The notes under the pieces: model-generated
What the model was told of the DNA's origin: nothing
Seen by the model: the letters and a program-made list of their open reading frames with translations, nothing else
Databases searched by the model: none
NCBI GenBank assembly: GCA_022818135.1
Contig: JAFMSR010000016.1
Location: 43,583,642 to 43,647,641, forward strand
DNA: 64,000 nucleotides
Direction: 5' to 3'
DNA from: Saxidomus purpurata
Taxonomy: Eukaryota > Mollusca > Bivalvia > Venerida > Veneridae
Program-made: the position numbers and the translations under genes
In this document: positions 21,201-33,130 of the stretch, piece after piece
Numbering within the stretch: position 1 is the stretch's first letter
Layout: every line of letters starts with the position of its first letter

Positions 21201-24200
21201 ATAGTATGTATGTAGAAATTGCATAATCAATTGCTTGATAAATACTTTTCATTATGGACTCAATATAAGCTATAGTTATGTTTGCTAATGTTTGCCGATT
21301 TGAATGCGAAAGGAATGTCAGATGCTTCTATAGTCTAGTTTGACTTTTTGGCGATTTGAGGCCCATTCGCTAGACATAATAATTTAATAGGGCTTATTTG
21401 ATTTTTAAATTAAACGTCAGATGGGTCCCATATTTTTACATTTAAATTGTTTAAATATCTTATACATCATCGCTGTTTAACAAGACTCACAGCATGAGGT
21501 TAATTCCTATATTGAAACTTTTTGTTGCATTTCAGACATTTTCCCCTATTTGAGGGCACAGCACCACAGCCTTTTCACTTTTGATTGCAAATTAGAGTTA
21601 CGGTAATGATCTTTTATGTGCAGTGATAAAGGTTATACCCTATAACCATACGTCACTAAATGGAACAAACATACATTTCGTATACCTATGACACGCTTCC
21701 TTCAAGCAATAATCGATTAATAAAATGCAATAATTTTTTGGGGGAAGGATGGTGGGGGAAAGTTCTCCAGCTGTTAAAAATATGTTTGTAGTAAAGTCCA
21801 CCAACTTTTGCTTGATTTGTTTTTAAATTAGAAAGGCCGTTCTTGAAACATATAGGTCTTGATCTAAACAGTGTCAAAATTATAAAAATATAAACCTTTA
21901 AAAACTTGGAAAGAAAATCAGCTTAAACTTAAGCGTTTCCTTAAACGCAGCATTTGGACTGAATTTCGCACAACTAAAAGTCGATTTCGCCGGTAAGGCA
22001 TTTATCTTGGTAGTATAAAGTAAAATAAAGTAATTGCAACATGTAATGTAATCCTGTGACTTTTAAAGTAAATTTCACAGGTAAAGAGAGAGAGAGAATT
22101 ACGCATATAAAACATGTATAATTGCAACTGTTACAGTGTTTGAAATATCTTAGCGTTTCTCTTTAACACACGACAAGAATCCACATTAAAGAATCAAACG
22201 ATGGTCGCTGAAGGCCTGAAATCATCCTCAAAATACTTTCGAGAAAATCCACTATTTTTGACGATATTCAAGAACCATATTCACATCATGTTATCGCGTG
22301 TACATCTCTTTTATAAGGGTATGGGAGTAACAAAACTTGTGTATAAGAAGACGTGCTTTATTACTTATTCACCTTTTCGTCATTACAATAAATTGTTAAT
22401 AAGTTCCCGAATTTGAAAACCAACGGTGAACTATCACAGAGATCACTGTACAGTAACATATACGATGATTGCTCAAAAGATACTGCTTTATCAATCTCTA
22501 TGTCTACTAGGTCTACATAGATCGCAAACGGCAGTATTGATGTTTTCGTTTTCGTTAACAGCAATAGTACATAGATATGAATAAAAGGGCATCACGCTTT
22601 GAAAACTTGTAGATGAAAATAATTTATAATGCATTTTATTTATTCCATTTCTCTAACAATGTTGGTAGCGTGTCATATGGAGAAATTTGGAATGTTTGAT
22701 TCTCTTCACTATTTAATTGACGATACATATTTAAACTGTTAAGCAGATTTTAATTTTACAGTTATATTTCTAGTTTATGTGTTTTACAATCCAAAATGTG
22801 CATTGGTTCTGCAAACAAAAAAAAAACACCTTTCTTGTTTTGAGAACACATAGAGCGAATATTTTCCCGTAAGATGCATTCAATGAAGCGATAATATCAA
22901 TTGTAAAAAATTAAGACACGTTAGCAGGTATTTACAGGAAACCTTACATATTCTCGTAACAGAATGCGTGTATCAGGTTAAATAATAACGTTGCGATTAA
23001 CATCGCGTTGCACCTTTGCATCATATCTATCATAGACTGATAGTGTATGCACTGGTAGTACTTATGGCTTACATTTTAATATTGTCACTTACTAATATAG
23101 ATTAAATAAATTGATCATCAATCCAATTTTCACACTAGACAATGGGGCTGCTGCAAACACTGGTGCTAGCAACTGGCCGCTTAAAGGAATGAAAGGCAGT
23201 GTATACGAGGGAGGAATACGCGCAGTTGGGTTTGTAAATAGTATGCATCTTGATAATTCGGTGTATGGATCTGTCTCACGTGAGCTCATTCAGGTCACTG
23301 ACTGGTTCCCGACCCTTGTAAATTTAGGTGGAGGAAATAAAAACGGCGTGAAAGCTTTGGACGGATTTGATCAGTGGGAAACCATTAAGTAAGTATGCTT
23401 ACTCAACAAATGTTTAATGAATGCAAATCATAATAAATTATCTGCCTCTTACAATAATCGATCTCCAGTTATGTAGAGGAAAAGTTAACAAAATTTCAAA
23501 GCTTCATGCAGAGCAAAAACTGTCAGAAAAGAACATATTTAATGTCAGTGCATCCTTAATACACTGAACATAAGTGCTATAAGAAATTTAATGCATATTA
23601 CAGTAAGATCAAACAAAACTCGAGAAAAAGTTCTGAGCTCAATCTCAATATCAACATTATGATAACAATTAAAGAAATATTTCAGATCAGTGTTTCAGTA
23701 CTTCATGTGTCCAAAAGCCAACACAACTGTCAAACTATAGATTTAAGCAAACCACAATTCGATAGTTATTAACATTTTATTCTAAAAACAAATTATGTAA
23801 CGGCAATGCAAAATCATTTACTATCATGTGCACTTGTCTCAAGAGACAAGTATTTATCACTTTTATAACATATCATAAAGGGTATTAATTTAAATAATGA
23901 TCTATTAGAAGCAAGTTTTCTTTATTTTAGAATACATTTTAATATTGCTTGTAATGTAATATAATAAAAGTTTACTAGAAGTCTTAACTCTGTCTAAATA
24001 ACTTGGATACATATATGACACCACTAATGTCCGAAGCAATGCATACATTCCGCATCCAGAATAATGGAATATTGTTATAGTCCGAGTATATATTGATATT
24101 AGTGTGTCAAACAATTGCGGGCGGAACTCTTTCATTTTCGTGACTGAAATATACACAAGCTATGCTAGTTTACAAGTCCAGCATACAAATTTATGATTTC

Positions 24201-27200
24201 TTGTGATGTAATTGTAACATTGAAATATATTTTAAACAGATACACCAGCTGTATGTTTATCATTTTGATTGTTTTGTCCGACACATTCTTGCCTTCCATT
24301 AAGTGGGACATGCACGACTCTGATGAAGTCAATGCTTAGACTCATATGACTAAAGGCGTGCCCCGAAATTACGCACCATTTCAACAAAATATAATCAGTT
24401 TTCTATTTGAGCATGGAATATACAGGCGACATAGCTTTTGTTTTGGTGAAGGGTTTAGACATAACTGAATAAATGAATGGTGTTTTATGGCACACCGTCT
24501 TCCAGTGTCATATTGCACCCATTTAAATCATGTACAGTGAACATAAAGCATGAAACAATAGGAGCCAGATCAATTTAGTTTCGAAAACTTATATTTAAGA
24601 AGGAAGTATTAAGGTTCAATTTAAATATGTAAGCTATGTGAATATAAGCGGAGCAAACAGGTCTTAATTTATATAATATCGATAACAGTTTTTCATTGAA
24701 AAGATCAATTTCTTTGATGAATGCAATAATAGCCTCAACACTGCAGAGGCAAAACGCATTCCATACCGTCAACCCTGTAGTGTCGCGAGCAAATAGGATC
24801 GAAATCAATGCAGTCAATAAGAATATGTGTGTACAGATTGTTACAGGGGATGCATTTTTGGGCAACATCCCTAGTTAGAATCCAGGAATGGGTTGATCGT
24901 GTATAGCTATTTCTACAACGTGCTAGTAAACGTTGTATAACTTCTTCTTGACGAATGTTTCTGTAAGCAGGATGCCATTTACCGAGACTTGGTTTGACAA
25001 TGTGAAGCTTATTAAAATTTGCACATATGGCAGAATTAGAACAATCGCCGCAGCGCACTTGCGGCTAAAACTGATATAGAACATAGAAGGACACTTTCAC
25101 CTTTTTTAAACTGTGGAAACACTATAAAAGATAAATTCGCTGTGCAAAAGGCTGTGAAAAGTTGTATATCTTGACTTTACAAATATATTAATGACTTTAA
25201 TGATTAATTTCCATAGCAAAATAGTCTGTTTGGGTGATTTTGAAAGTAATATTTGATATGAAATAAAGAACAGATATGTTAATTTACTGAACAGGATCGT
25301 TAACTAAGTCAAATATCCAAAAAAGAGTTTGAACCTGTACAATCCGATTCGTAATGCTCAATAATCAAGCGTTAAGATAAATGTTTTATTTAATTATCCT
25401 TTGATAATAAAATTGTCTGTTTGCGAATTGTTTTCAGAGAGTTCATTTTTTTTCATATCGCTCGGAAGTTGCCCAGCAGTTCCGATCATTTCCGCAACTT
25501 CTTTGGCTTTGTACATTTTATGATTAAAGATGCATAGAGACCAGCGATGAAAGCTTAGCAATCAGCTTTCCAAATATAAATAATTTCACCAGTACCCGGA
25601 TGTGCGAAGCTGAGAACTAGCGCTAAGTATTATTATGCCCCCGAAGAAGAGGGGTATATTGATTTGCAGATGTCGGTCGGTCGGTCGATATGTCGGTAGA
25701 GGAACCCAATCGGTTTTGAGATAAGAAGGTCAAAGGCCAAGGTCACAGTGACCCGGAATTGTAGAATGGTTTCCGCTCAATAACATAAGTTAGGACTGCC
25801 CAATTGCAATGAAATGTGTTTGTAGGTAGTTTGCGGGGAGAGGAAGCCTGGGCTGCATTTAGGGTTACAAGGATCAAAGTCAAGGTCACTGATACTAAAA
25901 ATAGAAAAAATGGTTTTCGCATAATAACATGAGTTAGGAGTGACCAATTGCAATGCAACTTGGTGTGTAGGTAGCTTGCATGGAGTGGAAGATATTTAAA
26001 TATTTCTTTTAAATTTTTATTTTGTTTTAAGCAATATTTTCTTTTGACGGGGTGAGGGGTGTGAGTAGCAAGGTCACTGTCACTAAAATATTTTTTTTTT
26101 CGAATTATTTATTTTTGGATTATAAATTTCTTTTATGCAAACAAATTTTTTTTTGGTCAATGTCACTACTAAAAATAGATTTTTCTTTTTGGTATTAAAT
26201 TGTTTTTAGCAAAAAAAGTTTTAAAGGGGTCAAAGTCAAGGTTACTTAAAATAGATATTTTTTCAATTTTTTTGTTTGGATTATAAAATTGTTTTACGCA
26301 AAAAAAAATTAAGGTCAAAGTCTCTTCGTAGAAATATTCATTTTTTAAAATGTTTTGTTTTGTTTTTCATTTTTTTTTATTCTACAATTTCTACAGATGC
26401 CTTTTTGTGAATATCACATTGACTTTTACTTCAAAAACTGTTCCTTTCATAGTACAACTTTTGCATCAAGGGGGGCATACGTAATTTACTGCTCTGTTGA
26501 CCAATCAAATCTAATCATGCGCTAACACAGTCATAACACAAGACAGGGCTATAGTCCGCCAAAGTACGTACCGTTATCGCATATCGCCTATGTATAATCT
26601 ATTTCAAGTTTTTATGTGTATTTTGCTGTCTGCTTTGACTGAATTTTAACAATAGTGAAATATGAATAAAGAAGTATAAAGAGTGTATTTCATGAAACCC
26701 TTTGTTAACAGGGACATTGAAGACTATAGGTAAATATGCCAGATTCATTTTTGTGTTGATGATTGTCGTAAATTTCAAAACTTGAAATTACGTATTCGTT
26801 TATCCTTGTACAGATTTGGTAAAAGAAGTCCGAGACTAGAAATACTTCATGACTTATCACCAAGACAAACTGAATCAAATGCCTCTCTCAGTATAATCTA
26901 CCTTCGCTGGGCAGCTATACGGATTGGAAAATGGAAAATAGTTGTATTTTTTAATCGTAAGTAAATCGTCTTGGTAAGGATGATACTTCGGGTGACTTCG
27001 TTCACAATTTCAATACTGTTTTTCGACTAGACTTCTCAGCCGTAATATAATTTTTAGTTCAGAAACACCTAAAATCTGAAATGCATTTACCGAAATTTTA
27101 AAATGCAATCTTTTACGCAATTTTCATAACCGGTTCTATACGTAAAACATGCAATACTTGTTATTTATAATTTCCAATAAGTATCTTCCATTTACACGAG

Positions 27201-27715
27201 TTCTGTATAGGAAATGGAATTATTCCTGTCCTGATCTCAAATCTCTAAAAATCAGGGACGTAACAATCTTTTGTTTTACAAAAATATGTATTAATTATAT
27301 ATTTCTTAGGTTTAATTGGTAGCCTGTTGATTTCATAAAACACTTTTTTTCACATGTAATGTTGCGATCACAGCATGTCACTACTGTTAACAAAAAAATG
27401 TTTAATGTCACAATCGTAGTACTGGTTCTGCTAGATCTCCTTACTACATTGAATTAAATCAATTTCTGTCATATTTCAGAATCACTTCCAGTATTAAACC
27501 AGATTCATAGACCAACGCAAGTAGAATTGTATAATATAGAAACAGATCCTACTGAATCATCTAACTTATCAAACCAGTTGCCACAGATTGTCAACAGATT
27601 GCTTCAAGGACTCATAACTTATCACACTGGAATGGTCCCTATTCCTGATCCGGAACCAGACGTCCTCTCCGATCCTGCATTCCATGATGGGTTTTGGGGA
27701 CCCTGGAAGGATTGA
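18157..27715 (+). CDS. Arylsulfatase B-like gene, 3' half (five or six exons)
   Basis: Exons at 18157-18268, 19415-19510, 23139-23388, 26814-26956 and 27480-27715 (plus a possible 18-nt exon 26712-26729) join in phase to about 278 residues ending in TGA. They align end to end with the C-terminal half of N-acetylgalactosamine-4-sulfatase: [14 protein letters not shown] (active-site His), [28 protein letters not shown] (metal-binding Asp-Asn), [18 protein letters not shown] (active-site Lys), [61 protein letters not shown] and the terminal GFWGPW. The family hydrolyses sulfate esters of glycosaminoglycans in lysosomes or outside cells. The N-terminal half with the formylglycine C-x-P-x-R motif is not in the window, so the gene is partial here, either continuing upstream or truncated. 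The segment after WKIV is shorter than in vertebrate ARSB. It could equally be called an ARSI/ARSJ-type paralogue. Confidence 0.85.
18269..19414 (+). other. Sulfatase intron (A-B)
   Basis: GTAAGG...TTTTACACAG, phase 1. It contains only AT-rich sequence. A minus-strand 76-codon frame at 18440-18670 was not recognised. Confidence 0.7.
19415..19510 (+). CDS. Sulfatase exon B
   Basis: 96 nt, encoding [20 protein letters not shown] and [12 protein letters not shown] plus the first base of the metal-binding Asp codon. Acceptor ACACAG; the donor is ACAG|GCAAGT, a GC donor. The next exon completes Asp-Asn-Gly in phase. Confidence 0.88.
19511..23138 (+). other. GC-AG intron of the sulfatase gene (B-C), 3.6 kb
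   Basis: Starts GCAAGT and ends CACACTAG. It holds a repeat at about 19726-20310 (the GTCGTCGTTCGTCG head and the 'GGGAGCGATATAGGGACATTTTGGCCCTCTTGTTT' type tail split over lines). Otherwise anonymous, including 20311-23138. Confidence 0.75.
19726..20315. repeat. Interspersed repeat with GTCGTCG head and GAGCGATATAGG tail
   Basis: The head has a CGTCG-rich tract. The body has 'AATTGCTACAATGAAG' style units and the tail GAGCGATATAGGGACA with CCCTCTTGTTT. The same tail family appears at 39181-39580 and 33712-33835 (there as AACAAGAGGG). Confidence 0.55.
23139..23388 (+). CDS. Sulfatase exon C
   Basis: 250 nt. Acceptor CACACTAG; donor AA|GTAAGTATG. Encodes [20 protein letters not shown] through FDQWETI and two bases of the next codon. 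It carries the metal-binding Asp-Asn and the K-x5-EGG segment of the sulfatase fold. Confidence 0.9.
24575..25060 (-). pseudogene. LINE C-terminal (after RNase H) fragment in the sulfatase intron
   Basis: The minus frame reads [20 protein letters not shown], then [20 protein letters not shown] and [20 protein letters not shown], followed after a frame change by [16 protein letters not shown]. This is the 'R-x-EEV-x-RLR-x-G-x-T-THS...C-x2-C...HIL-x-DC' tail of RNase H-type LINEs. It is a different family from 370-660, and its orientation is opposite to the host gene. Confidence 0.65.
25633..26479. repeat. TIR-bounded repeat TATGCCCCC...GGGGGCATA
   Basis: Inverted 9-bp ends enclose a GGTCG tract, two 'AATTGCAATG...GTAGGTAG' units with GGTCAAGGTCAC, and a T-rich degenerate tail (26040-26390). 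No coding. Confidence 0.65.
26712..26729 (+). CDS. Candidate 18-nt cassette microexon of the sulfatase gene
   Basis: GGACATTGAAGACTATAG is bordered by TTGTTAACAG and GTAAAT and would add six residues (D-I-E-D-Y-R) in phase. Skipping it also keeps the frame, and the skipped product matches the spacing of vertebrate ARSB, so it is optional at best. Confidence 0.3.
26814..26956 (+). CDS. Sulfatase exon E
   Basis: 143 nt. Acceptor TTGTACAG; donor AATC|GTAAGT. Encodes [16 protein letters not shown] through [16 protein letters not shown]. The SPR-x-E-x-L-H and GKWK blocks are family landmarks. Confidence 0.85.
26957..27479 (+). other. Sulfatase intron (E-F)
   Basis: GTAAGT...CATATTTCAG, phase 1, AT-rich, nothing else seen. 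Confidence 0.8.
27480..27715 (+). CDS. Sulfatase terminal exon F
   Basis: Encodes [40 protein letters not shown] and ends GFWGPWKD then TGA (27713-27715). The LY-x-I-x-x-DP-x-E and GPW endings are diagnostic of ARSB-like sulfatases. Confidence 0.9.
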
Positions 27716-27961
27716 AAATAATAATTCCTAGTTCATAAATAACCTTGGTTTAACCCAGAGAACAGTCTTTATAATCTAATTTAACAAAAGCTGTATCGTC
27801 ATATTTTAATATATTTTGCCTTAGTGTATCTTTCTAGTGACATAATCCTATCATGTAACTTTTCTCTATATGACAGTTTCAAATAGTGCTAAATTACCAA
27901 CTTTAATTTTAGAGAAAGGAAATGAATCATGATGATGTAAGCCTGAATCTTGCAGCTGCTG

Positions 27962-27967
27962 AATAAA
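27962..27967 (+). terminator. Polyadenylation signal AATAAA
   Basis: First AATAAA after the sulfatase stop, 247 bp downstream. A second candidate, AATAATAAAAC, lies near 28684. Confidence 0.5.
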
Positions 27968-29380
27968 ATAACATATATATAATTTACAAAATGATTTGTC
28001 TAGCGGACATTAGTGTTTATATAAATTTAGAAAATGAAACATCCTGCTGTTATAAGTTTTCTTATACTTGTTACTTTCTTGCAGAACAAAATTGCATTAG
28101 TGTTGGAACTTCATTGAATGACTACCCTCTATTTGACTTAAAATTCAAAAAACTAGTCAAGAGAAACACGCAGCTGAAAGAATTTTTAAAATCGGAGTAC
28201 TAAAGGTGAAGATATTGAACTTTAACAATTTCCAAAATGCAGGATCATTTCCGTGCCTTGATTGGAAATCAGATATTTTACGTTTTGGAATATTTTTCAT
28301 CTAACCTTAAAATGATTTTCCAAAAGGGTTGAACAATAATTAAGCTTTAAAAAGGAAAGAATTGATGAAGGCACCCGATTTGTGTAATACTATAGTGGCA
28401 TATTTCTATCACGAGATGGCGAAATAGCTGTGACGATAATGTCAAAGTTTTCTAAAAAGATGATCTTAAAGTTTGAAGTTTTTTTTTAAATGTTATTTCG
28501 ATAGTTATATATCATGAAAAACATTCTGAATGATGTTCGGCTGCGTTACCAACTGTGCCAACCAGCATCGATATAATCATGTCTTCCGTTTAGGCCGTTG
28601 TATTATTTTGTAAATAGTTACATGTATACTCTAGCTCATCCCACAACGGCTGTAAACTTATTTATATGAATAGCACTGTGAAATAATAAAACAAATAATG
28701 CTAAACTAAGAAGATACATGTAGATCAAATGTATCGAATATTATTCAAAGTTTAGATGGTCATTTCTGTCAGTTTTGCTGTGTAATGTCATAACTTGTTG
28801 ACTTTTTTCGGGACTATACAGAGGCTTACTACGTTTCTCGGTAAAAAAAGATGAATCCTTGGTTATATATACCTGGAGAACATCAATTATTTGATCATAT
28901 TTACATAGCAACGGGGAGTGTGGCACTTCCGTGTTAAAAAAATACAAAGAATTGAAATTATCAGTGACATGTTGTCATGAACTGAACGTCATCTCTCAAA
29001 CGTCGTTCTTTTGACGTTCAAGTGGTATCATTCACGCGTTATTTGTGAAAAATCTAGGACGAAGACGTCCTGTTTTTATTTCATTAATTGTGTTCAAATA
29101 TCATTAAATAAACACTGTCAAAATTACATAAACTTTTACCGTCCCGATTTTGAAATGTTTTGTAAAAACGGCAAAAAAGCGTTGAAAAACGATAACGTTT
29201 CAAACGTTATTTCAATTGCTTTAAGCGGAATCATGACATGCTTTGTGAAAGAAGGAAAATGTTTTTTACTCGGATGTATAATACATTTTCTGATGACTTT
29301 GTTAGAATTTACAGAAAGAAAATATGTTACGTATCAATGAAGCTATATGAGCATAACTTCATGACGGGATGGTTCCGGTA
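27968..29380. other. Anonymous stretch downstream of the sulfatase
   Basis: Frames at 27991-28203 and 29011-29340 (plus) show no recognisable domain. An inverted repeat TGAACGTCA...TGACGTTCA lies near 28982-29020. Confidence 0.3.
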
Positions 29381-29385
29381 CGCTG

Positions 29386-29398
29386 CCACTAGAGGGCG
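29386..29398 (+). promoter_or_regulatory. CTCF-core-like site and nearby CRE
   Basis: CCACTAGAGGGCG fits the CTCF core consensus; TGACGTCA follows at 29417-29424. Motif matches only. Confidence 0.25.
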
Positions 29399-29424
29399 TT
29401 GTTAAATGTCGTTATGTGACGTCA

Positions 29425-31305
29425 CAAAAATAAAAACGTATCTATGCAACGCAGATGGACACGATATACGCATGTACCAATTTTTAAATAAATGTGACAA
29501 CTTTTAATTTTACCGACTAAAGGTAATGACCCACCTTAAATATTCATGCAGGTAAAACTGCTTAGTCGAAACGTAACAGTTGTCACACGGAGTTCACGAT
29601 ACATGCACGATGTACGCACGATACACCCACCTTTTTGACGCACGTTGCACGTTCGGTAAATACACGATGAGCGATTCAGAACGATGTACGATATACGAAG
29701 CGCACGCTACACGATAAACGGATTACACGTTATACGATCACTTTTGGATTTCACATTTTATCTAAATTTAGACCTTTTAATCAGACCGAAAGAATCAGAT
29801 CAATTACAGTAGAAGCTTCGAACTTTAACAATAAAAAATCACAGCATGTGTCAAATTTGAACACCTGTCGGACTGACTGGCAAGAAATTGATCGCGATGT
29901 GCGAGAAAATGGGTGTAATTAAAGTTAATTGCCATCAACACTTTTCGTTAAATAAATTCTACATTAAAGACACTTTTTAGGACCGTGTCATATAAATGTT
30001 CAAATATAACAATCTTATACTGGAACCTTGAATGGATATGTTGATGGGTGTCAAGTGGGTGGGGTAAATTGACATTGAAGAAACTGAAAGCTTGAAATGG
30101 CGTTTTCGAATGAATCAAGCATTTATAACGGGGTTTTTAATGCTATTTTGTAGTATTTATAGTTGTGATGATTATACGGCCCCTAATTTTGACCAATGTT
30201 TTAACAGAAAAAAGTTTTGAACAATATTTTCCGGTAGCCCGAAAGTGAAAATTGTCCATCTAGAAATCTAAGATTATTCTAAGAGAAGGGAAGATAATCA
30301 AAGCGCAATGCAGTATTTATGTACTGTGGACTATGGTGATTAATTCTATATAAAGTTTTATATCATGTTACTTTATACTTTGTTTTAGTGGGCCTATTCT
30401 ATAGGTGGGGTATATAAAAACACATTTGAAAAATGAACCTCTAGGAAACAGTGATATTTTCTAGAGTGAAGAAGGTTATTAAAGTTCATTTTTATTTCAA
30501 TGTAGTTTAATTCTTGGCACGCAGTTCCATATACTTTATGTCACTGCTACCATTCTTTTAGATTCAGAACCCCTGTCAAGGTGGTTGGGGTAATACTATA
30601 TGGGGGTAGTAATAAATTTAAAGTATAATTAAACAGACTGTTATGTATTATAACTTTTCTCACCCATTTTGGGATAAGAATTGTAAAACTTTCTAGGATA
30701 TGAACCAAATACAGGTTAAAACTCTAGTGATGGATAGCAGATTCAATTAGAACCCTGGAGAAAACACATCTCACAGCCTAGATCATACAGTCTCAAGAGC
30801 CATGATATATGGTGTTAACACATACATGTATGTACATGTAACATATAATCTTATATGGAATTATATGTTTATTTGACATACTGATGATGAAGAAGATACA
30901 ATGGACTTCAATGGATGGTTAATTACTGGGCAGCAAAAATGATGAACATTCCATATTTAATCTATCTGATGGCATTTTTACATAAAACACGCAATTTGTT
31001 TTGGCGAGAAAAATCTTGAAATAAAGAAAATTTGTCCAAATTGCTTGGACGAGTTGCATAGTAGCAGTTTGACAGCGGTCATGAGGATATTAATTAGGAG
31101 GACAGCCTTTCTGCCTGTATAACTCACGCCAGCCCTGAGTTTGTATGTAATCCAAAGTGTTGCATATCAAATAATCAATGAATCAAGGTCTGGCAAGACG
31201 CAGTCCATTTAAAGAGCACCTCAACAGTTTCGCACACCTTCTGATTATTAGCAAGGTAAAGATGAACAAATGCACCTCTGCCTTGAAACAGATGAAAGCA
31301 GAAGC
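29425..31305. other. Anonymous stretch with ACGATACACG-type low complexity
   Basis: 29571-29745 is a degenerate run of ~10-bp 'CACGATACAC/CACGATGTAC' words. The rest shows no gene. Confidence 0.4.
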
Positions 31306-31565
31306 AAGCAGACCTGCAGACTATGCCTGGTATATTATGCAGACATGCAGAGTATGCATGGTATAGTCTGCAGAGCTGCAGACTATGCATGGTATAGTCT
31401 GCAGACATGCAGAGTATGCATGGCATAGTCTGCAGTCATGCAGACTATACCATGCATAGTCTGCAGGACTGCTTTTTATGCATGGTATAATGTTGACAAC
31501 CATGTAGTCTAAGCATGGCATACTTTTTGTACATTTTATGCATGGTGGAATGTTTGCATTTCTGC
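31306..31565. repeat. Hairpin minisatellite, 31-bp units, array 1
   Basis: Tandem units of the type ATGCATGGTATAGTCTGCAG, each able to fold with an 11-bp stem (CTGCAGACTAT with ATAGTCTGCAG). The last units decay. Sequence to the right, up to about 31690, matches (in reverse) the flank of array 2 at 40.61-40.68 kb. Confidence 0.8.
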
Positions 31566-32679
31566 AGTTCATGCCTTTTTCAGGTTCTGTAGCTTCGAGT
31601 CTATGCAAGAATTGATATGTGTATTTTAGGCTATATGCAAGCTATAGTTTCTGCAGTATATTTTGACAGTGCTGCAATGATGCATGCTTTCATTGTAAGC
31701 ATGGTGTCTTGGCTAATAGATGGTCCCTAGTGTTTACTCAGTATTCAGTATGCAGCGTAATAATAACAACGAATCTCATAACAGTATTTTAACTGTTTTA
31801 TTTACATATATATAAGTTAACAGTATTTGCAAATATCCGATACACACCTTTAAATTAAATCAGCAAAATAATGTACAATGTAATACAATGAAATATACTA
31901 AGAATTCAAGTGTTAGCATACAAATGAATTCACTGATCTACAAAGCCAATGAGGATGAAATAATGAAAAACAACTTATTCTCGAATTTCACTTCAAAACT
32001 GCTTTAAATGGATAGAAAATGACCTAAGAAAATGAATACCCACAAACCTATGTTTATTTAAAAAATAATTTTTTTACAGTCAATTTTCGATTTTTATGTA
32101 ATGTGCTGCTTGTTTGTAATTTACGTAAAAATTGTCCGGCAGCGAACAGAGATAAGGGGTCAATGATAAGGTTGTACGTGGAATTACGTATCTAATAGGT
32201 GAGTTATAGCAAAGAGGTTGAAATCGAAATGTTTCAGATTGAAAATGGCTTCAAGAAGCATATAATAAAGCTGTCAGCTGATTTTCTTGCACGGAGACTC
32301 GGGAAAAAAATGTTTTTACCAAAAGTGTATCAATAATTTAAGATATAACATGAAGTTATTCTTCATTTTAACGCACTGCCGATGGGATGTAGTTTTTTTA
32401 TTGTTTTTTGTCATTTAAATGTTTGCAACTATTAAATGAAGTATACATATATATAGTCGCAAAAATCGAATGCCGTTTTAAGTATCTCATTTTAAATTTC
32501 AATTCAATTCAATTCATTTATTTGGCAAATTCAGCACAAAAATGCTTTTGGCCAATACAATACGTAATGACAAATAATTATATGGCAAGGACAATACATA
32601 CAAAATATACACACATACACACACTTGTTCACACATACATAGACATCTTCACTGCCTCCACATAGTACACATAGTATAG
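31566..32679. other. Anonymous AT-rich stretch
   Basis: Contains (AC)-rich text near 32610-32640. No gene recognised. Confidence 0.3.
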
Positions 32680-32974
32680 AAAGTATTATATCATAAGTAA
32701 TAAAATTTGAAAGTCTGATAAAGAAATCTTAAGAAATGGCAAAGTTATAGCAAAAATCTAAGTATAAAAAGGGGCATAACTCAGTCAAATATGACCTTGA
32801 TCTACAAAGTTTTGCGGCATCACGACCCTTATGTCATAAGCAATACAACTGTAAAGTTTGATGAAGAAATCTTAAAAAATGGTTAAGTTTTAGCCAACGT
32901 TAAGTTTGTGTGACGGACCAACAGACCGACAAAGCGATCCCTATGTATCGCCTTTTCTCCTAAAGGGCGACACA
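32680..32974. repeat. Partial inverted copy of the GTGTCGCCC repeat
   Basis: Ends AAAGGGCGACACA and reads in reverse the 'CGATACATAGGGATCGCTTT' head and first unit of 16560-17141. Confidence 0.75.
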
Positions 32975-33069
32975 AAAACTGTAAGATTAAAGTTCATACA
33001 AAGCATACCTAACTAGATACTTATTTTAAACATATCATTCTTGCATCTGCCTCTTAATTCTGAAATGTA

Positions 33070-33075
33070 TTTATT
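33070..33075 (-). terminator. Polyadenylation signal for the candidate orphan gene
   Basis: AATAAA on the minus strand, 56 bp downstream of the TAA at 33131. Confidence 0.4.
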
Positions 33076-33130
33076 CACACTTTTGTTTTAAGTTCTATTG
33101 ACAAGCTTAATGTTTCTGTTCATTTTGCTG

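Larger units (their letters stand above)
23389..26813 (+). other. Sulfatase intron (C-E), 3.4 kb
   Basis: GTAAGT...TTGTACAG. It contains the LINE relic 24575-25060, the TIR-bounded repeat 25633-26479 and the 18-nt candidate exon 26712-26729; the rest is anonymous. Confidence 0.7.

Noticed and set aside
29011..29340. 109-codon plus frame as a gene
   Set aside because: Starts with ATG but has no recognisable domain, signal or splice context; composition matches its surroundings.
31175..31608. Overlapping open frames across the minisatellite
   Set aside because: The 31-bp unit keeps all frames open by composition; no start context or conservation.
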